Shown here one piece after another: positions 1-5,465 of a DNA stretch of 8,411 nt. Under the pieces are notes generated by a model. The model was not told where the DNA came from and did no database searches. It was given only the letters and a program-made list of their open reading frames with translations. Source of the stretch: Selenomonadaceae bacterium (GTDB lineage Bacteria > Bacillota > Negativicutes > Selenomonadales > Selenomonadaceae); assembly GCA_017445435.1 (NCBI GenBank), contig JAFSUE010000246.1, positions 1 through 8,411 of the forward strand. Reading direction: 5' to 3'. Positions within the stretch are counted from its first letter, which is position 1. The number at the start of each line of letters is the position of its first letter. Made by a program: the position numbers and the translations under genes.

Positions 1-534
1 GAAAAAATCGTTGAACTTGCCGCGCAGAAAAAAGTTGTGGCGATTGGCGAAATTGGCTTGGATTATTACTGGGAAAAAGATTCTGATGCCAGGATTTTGC
101 AGCAGAAAATTTTTATCGAGCAGCTGGATATTGCGCGGCAGCTGAATTTGCCGGTGTGCATCCACGAGCGCGAGGCTCACGGCGACGCCCTGAAAATTTT
201 AAAAACCGAGGCAAAAGGCTTGCGCGGCGTTATGCATTGTTATTCCGGCAGTCTGGAAATGGCGCGCGAACTTTGGAAACTCGGCTGGCTTATCGGCGTC
301 GACGGTCCTTTGACTTTCAAAAATTCCGCCAAACTCCCAGAAATCGTCAAGGCGGCTCCGCGCGAAATGATTCTGATTGAAACTGATTCGCCGTATCTTG
401 CGCCGACGCCTTATCGCGGCAAAAGAAACGAGCCCGCTTACGTCGTCGAGGTTGCCAAAAAAATCGCGGATATTCGCGGCGAAACTCTTGAAACCGTCGC
501 GCAGTACACCACCAACAACGCTGAAAATTATTGA
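1..534 (+). CDS. tatD: TatD-family metal-dependent hydrolase (copy 1), 5' end outside window
   Basis: The frame is open from base 1, so the true start lies upstream; 177 residues are visible. TatD proteins are TIM-barrel, divalent-metal-dependent DNases/hydrolases of the cytoplasm (established for the family). Visible ligand motifs are GEIGLDYY (Glu), PVCIHERE (His), GVMHCYSG (His) and IETDSPYLAP (Asp); the N-terminal HxH motif would lie upstream. The protein ends NAENY, whereas copy 2 ends NAEKLYFN. This fits a 3-base deletion that turned Lys-Leu into Asn, followed by an early TGA. All visible active-site residues remain, so it is probably functional. It lies 71 bases before a second tatD in the same direction. 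Its codons are more GC-rich than those of copy 2. Confidence 0.9.
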   Translation, partial: EKIVELAAQKKVVAIGEIGLDYYWEKDSDARILQQKIFIEQLDIARQLNLPVCIHEREAHGDALKILKTEAKGLRGVMHCYSGSLEMARELWKLGWLIGVDGPLTFKNSAKLPEIVKAAPREMILIETDSPYLAPTPYRGKRNEPAYVVEVAKKIADIRGETLETVAQYTTNNAENY

Positions 535-551
535 TAGGGTGTAGAAAAAAA

Positions 552-583
552 ATTCATAATTCTACATTCTTAATTCTTAATTC
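552..583 (+). repeat. AT-rich dispersed intergenic repeat (ATTCTTAATTC type), copy A
   Basis: An AT-rich intergenic repeat made of staggered ATTCTTAATTC-like units. Bases 555-576 are an exact 22-base match, in inverted orientation, to 5337-5358. A related unit occurs at 1414-1446. Bases 540-546 (TGTAGAA) can pair with 560-566 (TTCTACA), giving a small stem-loop just after tatD copy 1. Function unknown. Confidence 0.65.
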
Positions 584-595
584 AAACAAAGGGTA

Positions 596-608
596 GGGGA
601 TTGGTACG
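596..608 (+). promoter_or_regulatory. Ribosome binding site and ACG start of tatD copy 2
   Basis: AGGGGA (595-600) precedes the ACG at 606 with normal spacing. This spacing and the family N-terminus (ANFIDTHCH after the start) decide the start in favour of ACG over the downstream TTG at 636. Whether ACG really initiates cannot be seen from sequence. Confidence 0.5.
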
Positions 609-1382
609 GCAAATTTTATTGACACGCATTGCCATTTGAACGATGAAAAATTTTCCGAAGACTTGGACGAAGTTTTAAGCCGCGCAGAAGAAGTTGGCGT
701 CACGCGAATAATAAATTTTGGTGACACGCTTAAAAGTTCCGCGCAGGTCGTAAAGCTTGCCGAAAAATTTAACGGAATGTACGCTGGCGTCGGTATTCAC
801 CCGTCGGAAATTGAAAACTTCGACGAAAATAAATCAGTTGAAAAAATCGTTGAACTTGCCGCGCAGAAAAAAGTTGTGGCGATTGGCGAAATTGGCTTAG
901 ATTATTACTGGGAAAAAGATTCGGCGGTACGATTGGATCAACAGCGAACTTTCATTGAGCAGTTGGACATTGCGCGACAATTAAATTTGCCCGTCTGCAT
1001 TCACAACAGGGACGCGCACGGCGACACGTTACGCATTTTGAAAAGTGAAGGTCGTGGACTGCGCGGAGTACTTCATTGTTATTCAGGTAGTCTTGAAATG
1101 GCGCGTGAAGTTTGGAAGTTAGGCTGGCTTATCGGCATTGACGGACCATTGACGTTTAAAAATTCCGCGAAGTTGCCAGACGTTGTGAAAACCGCGCCGC
1201 GTGAAATGATTTTACTTGAGACGGACGCGCCGTACCTTGCACCTACGCCGAATCGTGGTAAACGCAATGAACCAAGTTATTTAATCGCCATTGCTGAAAA
1301 AGTTGCACAACTGCGCGGTGAAACGCTTGATGAAGTTGCCGAATACACGACTTCAAACGCCGAAAAACTTTATTTCAATTAG
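606..1382 (+). CDS. tatD: TatD-family metal-dependent hydrolase (copy 2), probable ACG start
   Basis: A full-length TatD hydrolase of 258 residues if read from the ACG at 606, which matches the usual family length of about 255-265. Read from there it begins (M)ANFIDTHCHLNDEKF, with the HxH metal site at His8/His10. The other ligands are Glu95 (GEIGLDYY), His133 (VCIHNRD), His157 (LHCYSG) and Asp207 (LETDAPY). No ATG or GTG is in frame between the TAG at 594 and the HxH motif. The first in-frame TTG, at 636, would delete the HxH motif and has no ribosome binding site. The ACG at 606 sits 6 bases after GGGG (596-599), where an ATG would be expected. An ATT start at 600 is possible but overlaps the ribosome site. 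It lies downstream of copy 1, possibly in one transcript. It could be expressed weakly because of its start. Confidence 0.85.
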   Translation, partial: TANFIDTHCHLNDEKFSEDLDEVLSRAEEVGVTRIINFGDTLKSSAQVVKLAEKFNGMYAGVGIHPSEIENFDENKSVEKIVELAAQKKVVAIGEIGLDYYWEKDSAVRLDQQRTFIEQLDIARQLNLPVCIHNRDAHGDTLRILKSEGRGLRGVLHCYSGSLEMAREVWKLGWLIGIDGPLTFKNSAKLPDVVKTAPREMILLETDAPYLAPTPNRGKRNEPSYLIAIAEKVAQLRGETLDEVAEYTTSNAEKLYFN

Positions 1383-1446
1383 GAATGAGGAATGCGTAAT
1401 GCGTAATTAAAAAAATTCTTCATTCTTAATTCTTAATTCATAATTA
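1381..1446 (+). repeat. Composite dispersed repeat forming a long imperfect hairpin
   Basis: Begins at the tatD copy 2 stop codon. It has a GCGTAAT-type tandem arm (1388-1407) and an ATTCTTAATTC-type arm (1414-1446). Bases 1388-1407 match 5941-5960 exactly in inverted orientation (20 bases). The arms can pair around an A-rich loop: I count 16 Watson-Crick pairs plus 3 G-T pairs over 26 positions. It could act as an RNA 3' end or be a REP-like mobile repeat. No clean T tail follows, so I do not call it a terminator. Confidence 0.55.
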
Positions 1447-1459
1447 AATCAGACGCCTA

Positions 1460-1468
1460 TGTTAAAAT
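1460..1468 (+). promoter_or_regulatory. Possible extended -10 promoter for the NlpC/P60 gene
   Basis: TGT followed by TAAAAT forms an extended -10 element 51 bases before the ATG. No good -35 hexamer lies at 16-18 bases. Bases 1437-1442 (TTCATA) are 20 bases away and sit inside the upstream repeat. Confidence 0.35.
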
Positions 1469-1519
1469 ATTTATAGGTAGGTTAGTTTTTTTGTAAAAGG
1501 TAAGGGGTTGGTTAGTGGT

Positions 1520-2179
1520 ATGAATTTTTTCCGAACGTTGACGATGGCTTTAGTGTTGGTAGTGGCAAGTTCCACCGCATTTGCAGAGGAATTTAGAATG
1601 GGAGATGAAGGCTCGGAAATTGCGGAAATTCAAGGACAACTTATTGAGTTGGGCTACGACTTAGTTGCAGACGGCGCATTTGGTCCAGCAATGGTCGACG
1701 CGGTAAAAGCTTTTCAAGCGTCACGCGGTATTCATCCAGACGGAATGGTTGGACCGAAAACTTACGCGGCACTTTTGGGACGTGATATGCCTGAAGTCAG
1801 TCGCGGTTTCAACAACATAAGCCGTAGAATTATCAGCGATGCAATGCAGTACATTGGAGTCCCCTACGTATTCGGCGGCTCTACTCCTTATGGCTTTGAC
1901 TGCTCGGGTTACGTCAAATACGTTTTCGCGCAAGCAGGCATTTCACTTCCGCGCACGGCTGATGCCCAATATGAAGTTGGTACGCCAATTTCTTCCGCAG
2001 AATTAATTCCAGGCGACGTTGTCTTCTTCACTACGTACACTTACGGCGCATCTCACGTTGGAATTTATGTAGGTGACGGAAATTTCATTCACGCTAGCTC
2101 AAGTAGCGGCGTCACAATTTCTTCACTTAGTAGCGCTTATTGGAGCAGTCATTATATCGGTTCAAGAAGAATCGTTTAA
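1520..2179 (+). CDS. Secreted PG_binding_1 + NlpC/P60 peptidoglycan hydrolase
   Basis: A 219-residue exported cell wall hydrolase. Residues 1-22 are a Sec signal peptide (hydrophobic core TMALVLVVASS, cleavage after AFA). Residues about 26-86 form a PG_binding_1 repeat (EIAEIQGQLIELGY...DGAFGP...AVKAFQ...DGMVGP). Residues about 100-219 form an NlpC/P60 (C40) papain-like domain with nucleophile Cys128 (FDCSGY), His179 (SHVGIYVG) and the third polar residue His191 (NFIHAS). The family cleaves peptide stems of peptidoglycan. ATG 1520 is preferred: it starts directly at the signal peptide, and AAGGGG (1502-1507) lies 12 bases upstream. A TTG at 1508 abuts the Shine-Dalgarno and is unlikely. It is followed by its own terminator and is probably monocistronic. 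The start of a paralogue lies at 8176. Confidence 0.92.
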   Translation: MNFFRTLTMALVLVVASSTAFAEEFRMGDEGSEIAEIQGQLIELGYDLVADGAFGPAMVDAVKAFQASRGIHPDGMVGPKTYAALLGRDMPEVSRGFNNISRRIISDAMQYIGVPYVFGGSTPYGFDCSGYVKYVFAQAGISLPRTADAQYEVGTPISSAELIPGDVVFFTTYTYGASHVGIYVGDGNFIHASSSSGVTISSLSSAYWSSHYIGSRRIV

Positions 2180-2195
2180 ACGTTACAGCGTAAAA

Positions 2196-2226
2196 AAATT
2201 AAGCCGTCCTTTATGGGCGGTTTTTA
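2196..2226 (+). terminator. Rho-independent terminator of the NlpC/P60 gene
   Basis: A 9-bp stem of 2201-2209 (AAGCCGTCC) with 2215-2223 (GGGCGGTTT), including two G-T pairs, with loop TTTAT, preceded by an A tract and running into five T's. It lies 21 bases after the stop codon. Confidence 0.9.
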
Positions 2227-2254
2227 TATTGGACAAATTCGGAAACTAAGGAAT

Positions 2255-2269
2255 ATGATATAATATCAT
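2255..2269 (+). promoter_or_regulatory. Extended -10 (TGATATAAT) inside a perfect palindrome
   Basis: TGA followed by the consensus TATAAT (2259-2264) forms an extended -10. It is wholly contained in the perfect inverted repeat ATGATAT-A-ATATCAT. No suitable -35 is present. It lies just upstream of the zinc-ribbon remnant and could be a promoter with an overlapping operator. Confidence 0.4.
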
Positions 2270-2271
2270 TG

Positions 2272-2479
2272 GTGATTTTCTTGAAAATTATTGAACAGGT
2301 CGAAAATTTCGGCAACAAAAAATTTAAAATGTCCGTGTTGCAAAGACAATTCACATAAAAGAGGCAGAAGAAAGCCGAAAAATACTATATTTTCCGCGCG
2401 TTATTGTTGTCGCCATAAAACATTCAAAAAAATATTTAATTTGATTTCTTCTAGTTTCTATTTTGACTTACTGCTTTAG
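2272..2479 (+). pseudogene. Frameshifted zinc-ribbon remnant, transposase N-terminus-like
   Basis: The downstream frame (from 2291) reads LKCPCCKDNSHKRGRR...ARYCCRHKTFKKIF. This is a Cys-rich zinc-ribbon layout (CxxC ... CxxH-KTF) resembling the N-terminal ribbon of IS1-type and related transposases. The overlapping frame from GTG 2272 reads IIEQVENFGNKKFK and runs straight into it if one A is removed from the AAAA at 2326-2329. I therefore read it as one decayed gene start with a +1 frameshift. No catalytic domain follows: the frame ends in low-complexity residues at 2479. No Shine-Dalgarno is visible. It could instead be an independent small zinc-binding protein. The family assignment rests on motif resemblance only. 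Confidence 0.4.
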
Positions 2480-2569
2480 TTTTCGAATTTGTTTAATAAA
2501 AAAATAAATTATTTAACACGATCTATAGCTACTGACTAGGGCGTGTTGAATAATGGTTTTTATTGATAA

Positions 2570-2599
2570 ACTACTTTTCTTTTTGAAAAGAAAAGTAGT
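2570..2599. repeat. Perfect 14-bp inverted repeat with 2-base loop
   Basis: Arm 2570-2583 (ACTACTTTTCTTTT) and arm 2586-2599 (AAAAGAAAAGTAGT) are perfectly complementary around TG. It would make a DNA cruciform or an RNA hairpin. The T/A-only composition of the arm ends and the lack of an upstream gene make a simple terminator role uncertain. Confidence 0.75.
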
Positions 2600-2652
2600 A
2601 AAAAGAAACATTTGCGGCAGACATTTGCGCACTCGCGGTTAGCGTTTCAGTA

Positions 2653-2713
2653 ATTTCAGCACTACTCCGCGTCCTTGTGTTCCCCAGCGTCCCACTCCAT
2701 AGGGCGCTGAAAT
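2653..2713 (+). other. Candidate folded RNA/DNA core of the 228-bp element
   Basis: ATTTCAGC (2653-2660) pairs perfectly with GCTGAAAT (2706-2713). Nested inside, GCG-T-CCC (2687-2693) can pair with GGGCGC (2702-2707), with one bulged base. The two pairings share bases 2706-2707, so they are alternatives or need local adjustment. No promoter is assigned and no known RNA family is recognised. Confidence 0.3.
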
Positions 2714-2937
2714 GCCGCTTATTACCATAATTTTTTAGCTTAAAATATTCAGCACTTACTTATTCAATACAACCTACTCAACATTAATTAAAAGTTAAAA
2801 GTTCAGAAAAAATTTTTTATGTATTTAATCTGAAAAGCAGGAACATTGTATAGGGCGGCGAATATCAGAAAACATTGAAAGTTGCCACAATGCAACGAGT
2901 CTTATTAAAATGTTTTTTAGAGATGGGAGCTGGAATT

Positions 2938-3204
2938 ATGACAGAAGCAACAACCACTATCGAAAACAAAACTGGTATTCATGCGCGTCCTGCGTCGGTG
3001 TTCGTGCAGACCGCTTCGAAGTTCAAATCCAAAGTTCAGATCAAGGCGAAAGGCAAAACTGTTGACGCTAAAAGCATTCTTATGATCATGAGCATGGGCT
3101 TGACCAAAGGTACGGAAATCACTCTTTCGGCTGACGGACCTGATGAAGCAGAGGCTGTAGCAACTTTGAAGAAGCTCGTTGATGACAAGTTTGGCGAAGA
3201 GTAA
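2938..3204 (+). CDS. ptsH: Phosphocarrier protein HPr
   Basis: An 88-residue HPr, the usual length. It carries phosphate from enzyme I to the sugar-specific EIIA proteins of the PTS in the cytoplasm. The active-site motif TGIHARPAS puts His15 at the canonical position. VDAKSIL puts Ser46 at the site phosphorylated by HPr kinase in Firmicutes, which implies carbon catabolite control. ATG 2938 is chosen because it gives the family N-terminus (TIENKTGIHARP). A GGGAG (2925-2929) lies 8 bases upstream. The frame extends to 2875 but that part shows no homology, and an ATG at 2923 lacks a ribosome site. Enzyme I follows after a terminator-like hairpin. The 5' region (2771-2937) is AT-rich; I found no convincing promoter or cre site in it. 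Confidence 0.97.
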   Translation: MTEATTTIENKTGIHARPASVFVQTASKFKSKVQIKAKGKTVDAKSILMIMSMGLTKGTEITLSADGPDEAEAVATLKKLVDDKFGEE

Positions 3205-3233
3205 AAATTATTTCACGCCGCGAACTTTTTTTT

Positions 3234-3271
3234 GGGGAGGAGGGAACAAATTTTATCCCCCCTCCCCTTTT
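3234..3271 (+). terminator. G/C-tract hairpin terminator between ptsH and ptsI
   Basis: GGGGAGGAGGG (3234-3244) pairs with CCCCCCTCCCC (3257-3267), with one A-C mismatch in 11 pairs and a 12-base loop, followed by TTTT. The short T tail suggests partial termination, which would give more HPr than enzyme I. Confidence 0.8.
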
Positions 3272-3273
3272 CG

Positions 3274-3279
3274 TATAAT
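3274..3279 (+). promoter_or_regulatory. ptsI: Possible -10 box of a ptsI-proximal promoter
   Basis: A consensus TATAAT directly after the hairpin's T tail. The expected -35 position (3251-3256, TTTTAT) is a poor match and lies in the hairpin loop. A start about 7 bases downstream would fall inside the first ptsI ribosome site (3285-3289) and favour the internal ATG at 3374. Confidence 0.35.
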
Positions 3280-3298
3280 TCAGTGAGGTAAAATTTTA

Positions 3299-5098
3299 AT
3301 GGCAAAAAAAGTTGAAGATAGACCTACTGAAAGTAAGTCTACCGTCAAAAGTTTTAAAATTGAGGGAAAATCTATGGCAGACAAAATTAAAGGTAAAGGC
3401 GTAATTTCTGGCGTAGCAGTCGGTACTATTCTGCTTGCTGGACAAAATCTTGACGGCTATCTTGTAAACTATCAGCCTGGCACGAAAGCGGCTGAAAAGA
3501 AAAAAGCCGCAGCAGCTCTTGTAAAAGTTGCTGAAAATCTTAAAGCTACTATCGACGATTACACCGAAAAAGGTCTTAAGGAACAGGCTGGTATCCTTGA
3601 AGCGCACCGTCTTTTAATCGAAGATCCCGCGATTAGTGAAAAGGTTGAGGAAGAAATTGAAGCTACTGGCAATGCGCCTAAAGCTGTTCTCAACGCTTAT
3701 GAATCTAACGCGCAACTCTTTGAACAAATGGAAGATGAATATTTCAGAGGTCGTGCCGTCGATATGCGTGACGTTGGCAAACGCATTGCAAAATTCTTGC
3801 TCGGCATTAAAGACCCTGAAATCGTCGGCAAAGTTATCGTAGCTGGTAAAGAAATTGAACCGTCTGTTATCGCTGGTCTTCCAACTGATAAAATCGCTGG
3901 CGTTATTCTCGGTGCAGGTTCAACTACTGCCCATGCCGTTATCATTGCAAAGACTCGCGCTATTCCTACAGTCGTTGGCGTAGGTGAAGGCATTGAACAA
4001 ATGGCTAACGGCGATCCCGCTATCCTCGACGGTGAAACTGGCGAAATTTTAATCCGTCCTACTGACGAAGAACGTACCGCTTACAATGAAAAAATTAAAA
4101 AGCAGGAAGAACTTAAAGCTCACTACGCGCAACTTAAAGCTCTGCCCGCTAAAACTCAAGACGGTACAGAAGTTGAACTCGTCGCAAATATCGGTTCACC
4201 TGCTGACGCTGACGCCGCTATTAAAAACTTCGGCGCAACTGGCGTCGGTCTGTTCCGCTCCGAATTTGTATTCATGGGCAAACAGGATATTCCGAAGGAA
4301 GAAGATCAATTCAAAGAATACAAAGCGGCTGTCGAAAAATGCGCCACTGTTACACACGGCGAAGGTCTCTGCGTCATTCGTACAATGGACATCGGCGGTG
4401 ATAAACCGTTGCCCTACATTCAAGTCGGCGAAGAAGAAAATCCATTCTTGGGTTACCGTGCAATTCGTATCAGCTTGCAACGCCGTGATTTATTCCTGCC
4501 GCAACTGAAAGCTATTCTCCGCGCAGGTAAATTCGGTAAAGCCGCTATCATGTTCCCGATGGTTATCAACGTTAAAGAATTCCTCGACGCTAAAGAATTT
4601 GTTGAAGAGGCAAAACGCGAACTCGTTCAGGAAGGCAAAGAATACGCTGATAACGTTCAAGTCGGAATCATGGTTGAAACTCCTGCCGCCGCTGTAATGG
4701 CGCCGATTCTTGCAAAGTATGTTGACTTCTTCAGCATTGGTACAAATGACCTTGTACAGTACACGCTGGCAGTTGACAGAGGCAACGCGCAAATTTCCTA
4801 TCTGTACAACCACTTCAATCCTGCTGTCCTTCGCCTTATTAAACGTACGATTGAATCAGCTAATAAGGAAGGCAAATGGGCTGGTATGTGCGGCGAAATG
4901 GCATCCGATCCTAACGCGGCTATTATCTTAATGGCTATGGGTATTAAAGAACTTTCCATGAGTGCGCCTTCAATTCCGAAAGTCAAGGAACGCATCCGCA
5001 ATATCACTATGGTTGAAGCGAAAAAGATTCTTGATAAAGTTATGGAAATGGAAGACGGCGACGAAATTAAAAAGTATCTTGCAACCATTCAAAACTAA
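3299..5098 (+). CDS. ptsI: PTS enzyme I (phosphoenolpyruvate-protein phosphotransferase)
   Basis: Transfers phosphate from PEP to HPr, the first step of the PTS. Numbered from ATG 3299 (599 aa), the swivelling phosphohistidine domain has His212 in GSTTAHAVIIAK. The PEP-binding barrel has Arg320 (GVGLFRSEF), Arg361 (RTMDIGGDKPLPY), Glu460 (GIMVETPAA), Asn483/Asp484 (SIGTNDLVQYTLAVDR) and Cys531 (MCGEMASDP). All key residues are present. I give the full open frame because GAGGT (3285-3289) precedes ATG 3299. However, the family start aligns with ATG 3374 (MADKIKGKG), which has GAGGGA (3362-3367) upstream and gives the canonical 574 aa. The 25-residue leader uses AGA, AGT and GGA codons unlike the rest, so 3374 may be the main start. 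The motif before the histidine is TTAH, not the more usual TSH. A strong terminator follows. Confidence 0.96.
   Translation: MAKKVEDRPTESKSTVKSFKIEGKSMADKIKGKGVISGVAVGTILLAGQNLDGYLVNYQPGTKAAEKKKAAAALVKVAENLKATIDDYTEKGLKEQAGILEAHRLLIEDPAISEKVEEEIEATGNAPKAVLNAYESNAQLFEQMEDEYFRGRAVDMRDVGKRIAKFLLGIKDPEIVGKVIVAGKEIEPSVIAGLPTDKIAGVILGAGSTTAHAVIIAKTRAIPTVVGVGEGIEQMANGDPAILDGETGEILIRPTDEERTAYNEKIKKQEELKAHYAQLKALPAKTQDGTEVELVANIGSPADADAAIKNFGATGVGLFRSEFVFMGKQDIPKEEDQFKEYKAAVEKCATVTHGEGLCVIRTMDIGGDKPLPYIQVGEEENPFLGYRAIRISLQRRDLFLPQLKAILRAGKFGKAAIMFPMVINVKEFLDAKEFVEEAKRELVQEGKEYADNVQVGIMVETPAAAVMAPILAKYVDFFSIGTNDLVQYTLAVDRGNAQISYLYNHFNPAVLRLIKRTIESANKEGKWAGMCGEMASDPNAAIILMAMGIKELSMSAPSIPKVKERIRNITMVEAKKILDKVMEMEDGDEIKKYLATIQN
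3362..3376 (+). promoter_or_regulatory. ptsI: Internal ribosome binding site and ATG giving canonical-length PtsI
   Basis: GAGGGA (3362-3367) is 6 bases before the ATG at 3374. The protein from here (MADKIKGKGVISG) aligns with the start expected for the family and is 574 residues long. Confidence 0.6.
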
Positions 5099-5145
5099 CG
5101 CGTAAATTCCATTTTAAATTTAAATCGTTAAATCTGTAGTTCAAT

Positions 5146-5190
5146 AAAAAGGTCTGCTACTCAAACTAAATGAGCGGCAAACCTTTTTTT
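5146..5190 (+). terminator. Rho-independent terminator of ptsI
   Basis: A long stem: 5146-5163 (AAAAAGGTCTGCTACTCA) pairs with 5171-5188 (TGAGCGGCAAACCTTTTT) with two mismatches and one T-G pair. The loop has 7 bases, and a run of seven T's ends at 5190. The A/T-rich base of the stem could also allow termination of minus-strand transcripts. Confidence 0.9.
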
Positions 5191-5206
5191 AATTAAGTCT
5201 GAATTG

Positions 5207-5334
5207 TCAAATTAAGTGCAACGTTTTTGAGAAATAAATTTCTATAGGTGTTCTGTAGCCCAATTTTTTCTCAGACGAGTATTTATCTCTTCCACGACTT
5301 CTACCCTGTCCCATGAGTGATACGGCGGCGCGAA
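5207..5334 (-). pseudogene. IS30-family transposase C-terminal remnant
   Basis: On the minus strand the sequence reads FAPPYHSWDR-VEVVEEINTRLRK, then, after a one-base shift in the A6 run (5265-5270 region), LGYRTPIEIYFSKTLHLI and TGA at 5207. IS30-family transposases end with a motif like YSSWERGTNENTNG...LNNRPRKxLGYxTPxEVF. Here SWDR is joined directly to the VVEEIN segment, so about 25-30 residues are missing, including the conserved GTNENTNG part. It therefore carries an internal deletion and a frameshift and cannot be active. Its 5' side stops at the dispersed repeat at 5337-5358. Assignment is by motif recognition. Confidence 0.7.
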
Positions 5335-5336
5335 TT

Positions 5337-5358
5337 GAATTAAGAATGTAGAATTATG
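5337..5358 (-). repeat. Dispersed AT-rich repeat, inverted exact copy of 555-576
   Basis: 22 bases identical, on the opposite strand, to the repeat between the tatD genes. It directly abuts the truncated 5' side of the IS30 remnant, which suggests recombination or insertion at the repeat. Confidence 0.65.
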
Positions 5359-5388
5359 CGCTGCGTTTCTTTATGAGTTACAAAAATT

Positions 5389-5445
5389 TTAGCAGAAACA
5401 AAGAAGTTTTTTATTACACTTGGATTGTACACATTCTAGTTTCAT
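5389..5445 (-). CDS. Cys-rich 18-residue micro-ORF with strong ribosome site
   Basis: Reads MKLECVQSKCNKKLLCFC and then TAA. Four cysteines (positions 5, 10, 16 and 18) lie in 18 residues. GGGAGGTG (5459-5452) is 6-7 bases before the ATG, the strongest ribosome site in the window. An extended -10 (TGATATAAA, 5474-5466) lies just upstream, giving a leader of only about 14 bases. It could be a small regulatory or metal-binding peptide, or the decayed start of a Com-like zinc-ribbon protein, because ECxxxKCNKKLL resembles those N-termini. No homologue is established. Confidence 0.3.
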   Translation of the reverse strand: MKLECVQSKCNKKLLCFC

Positions 5446-5465
5446 AAAAAACACCTCCCGACTAT

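Larger units (their letters stand above)
2543..2770. repeat. Structured intergenic element bounded by an 11-bp inverted repeat
   Basis: The ends 2543-2553 (GTGTTGAATAA) and 2760-2770 (TTATTCAATAC) are inverted repeats matching at 10 of 11 bases. Inside are a perfect 14-bp palindrome (2570-2599) and a GC-richer, foldable core (about 2612-2720) unlike the AT-rich flanks. No protein-coding frame of note and no target-site duplication is seen. It resembles a small non-autonomous (MITE-like) or dispersed structured repeat. Together with the remnant at 2272-2479 this accounts for most of the gene-poor stretch before ptsH. Confidence 0.4.

Noticed and set aside
636..638. TTG as the start of tatD copy 2
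   Set aside because: It removes the HxH metal-binding motif and has no Shine-Dalgarno. The family N-terminus is encoded upstream.
1508..1519. TTG 1508 as the NlpC/P60 start
   Set aside because: It directly abuts the AAGGGG ribosome site, and the signal peptide begins naturally at ATG 1520.
2553..2642. Small frame reading MVFIDKLLFFLKRKVVKR across the 14-bp palindrome
   Set aside because: Its residues are dictated by the inverted repeat, it has no ribosome site, and it ends within the structured core.
2875..2893. Possible cre (CcpA) site before ptsH
   Set aside because: The central CG of the consensus is replaced by TT, and the rest matches only loosely.
2875..2937. In-frame N-terminal extension of HPr
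   Set aside because: It shows no HPr similarity. ATG 2938 gives the canonical length and N-terminus.
3697..3993. Long open frames antisense or out of frame inside ptsI
   Set aside because: They are shadows of the strongly coding ptsI frame, with no ribosome sites or recognisable domains.
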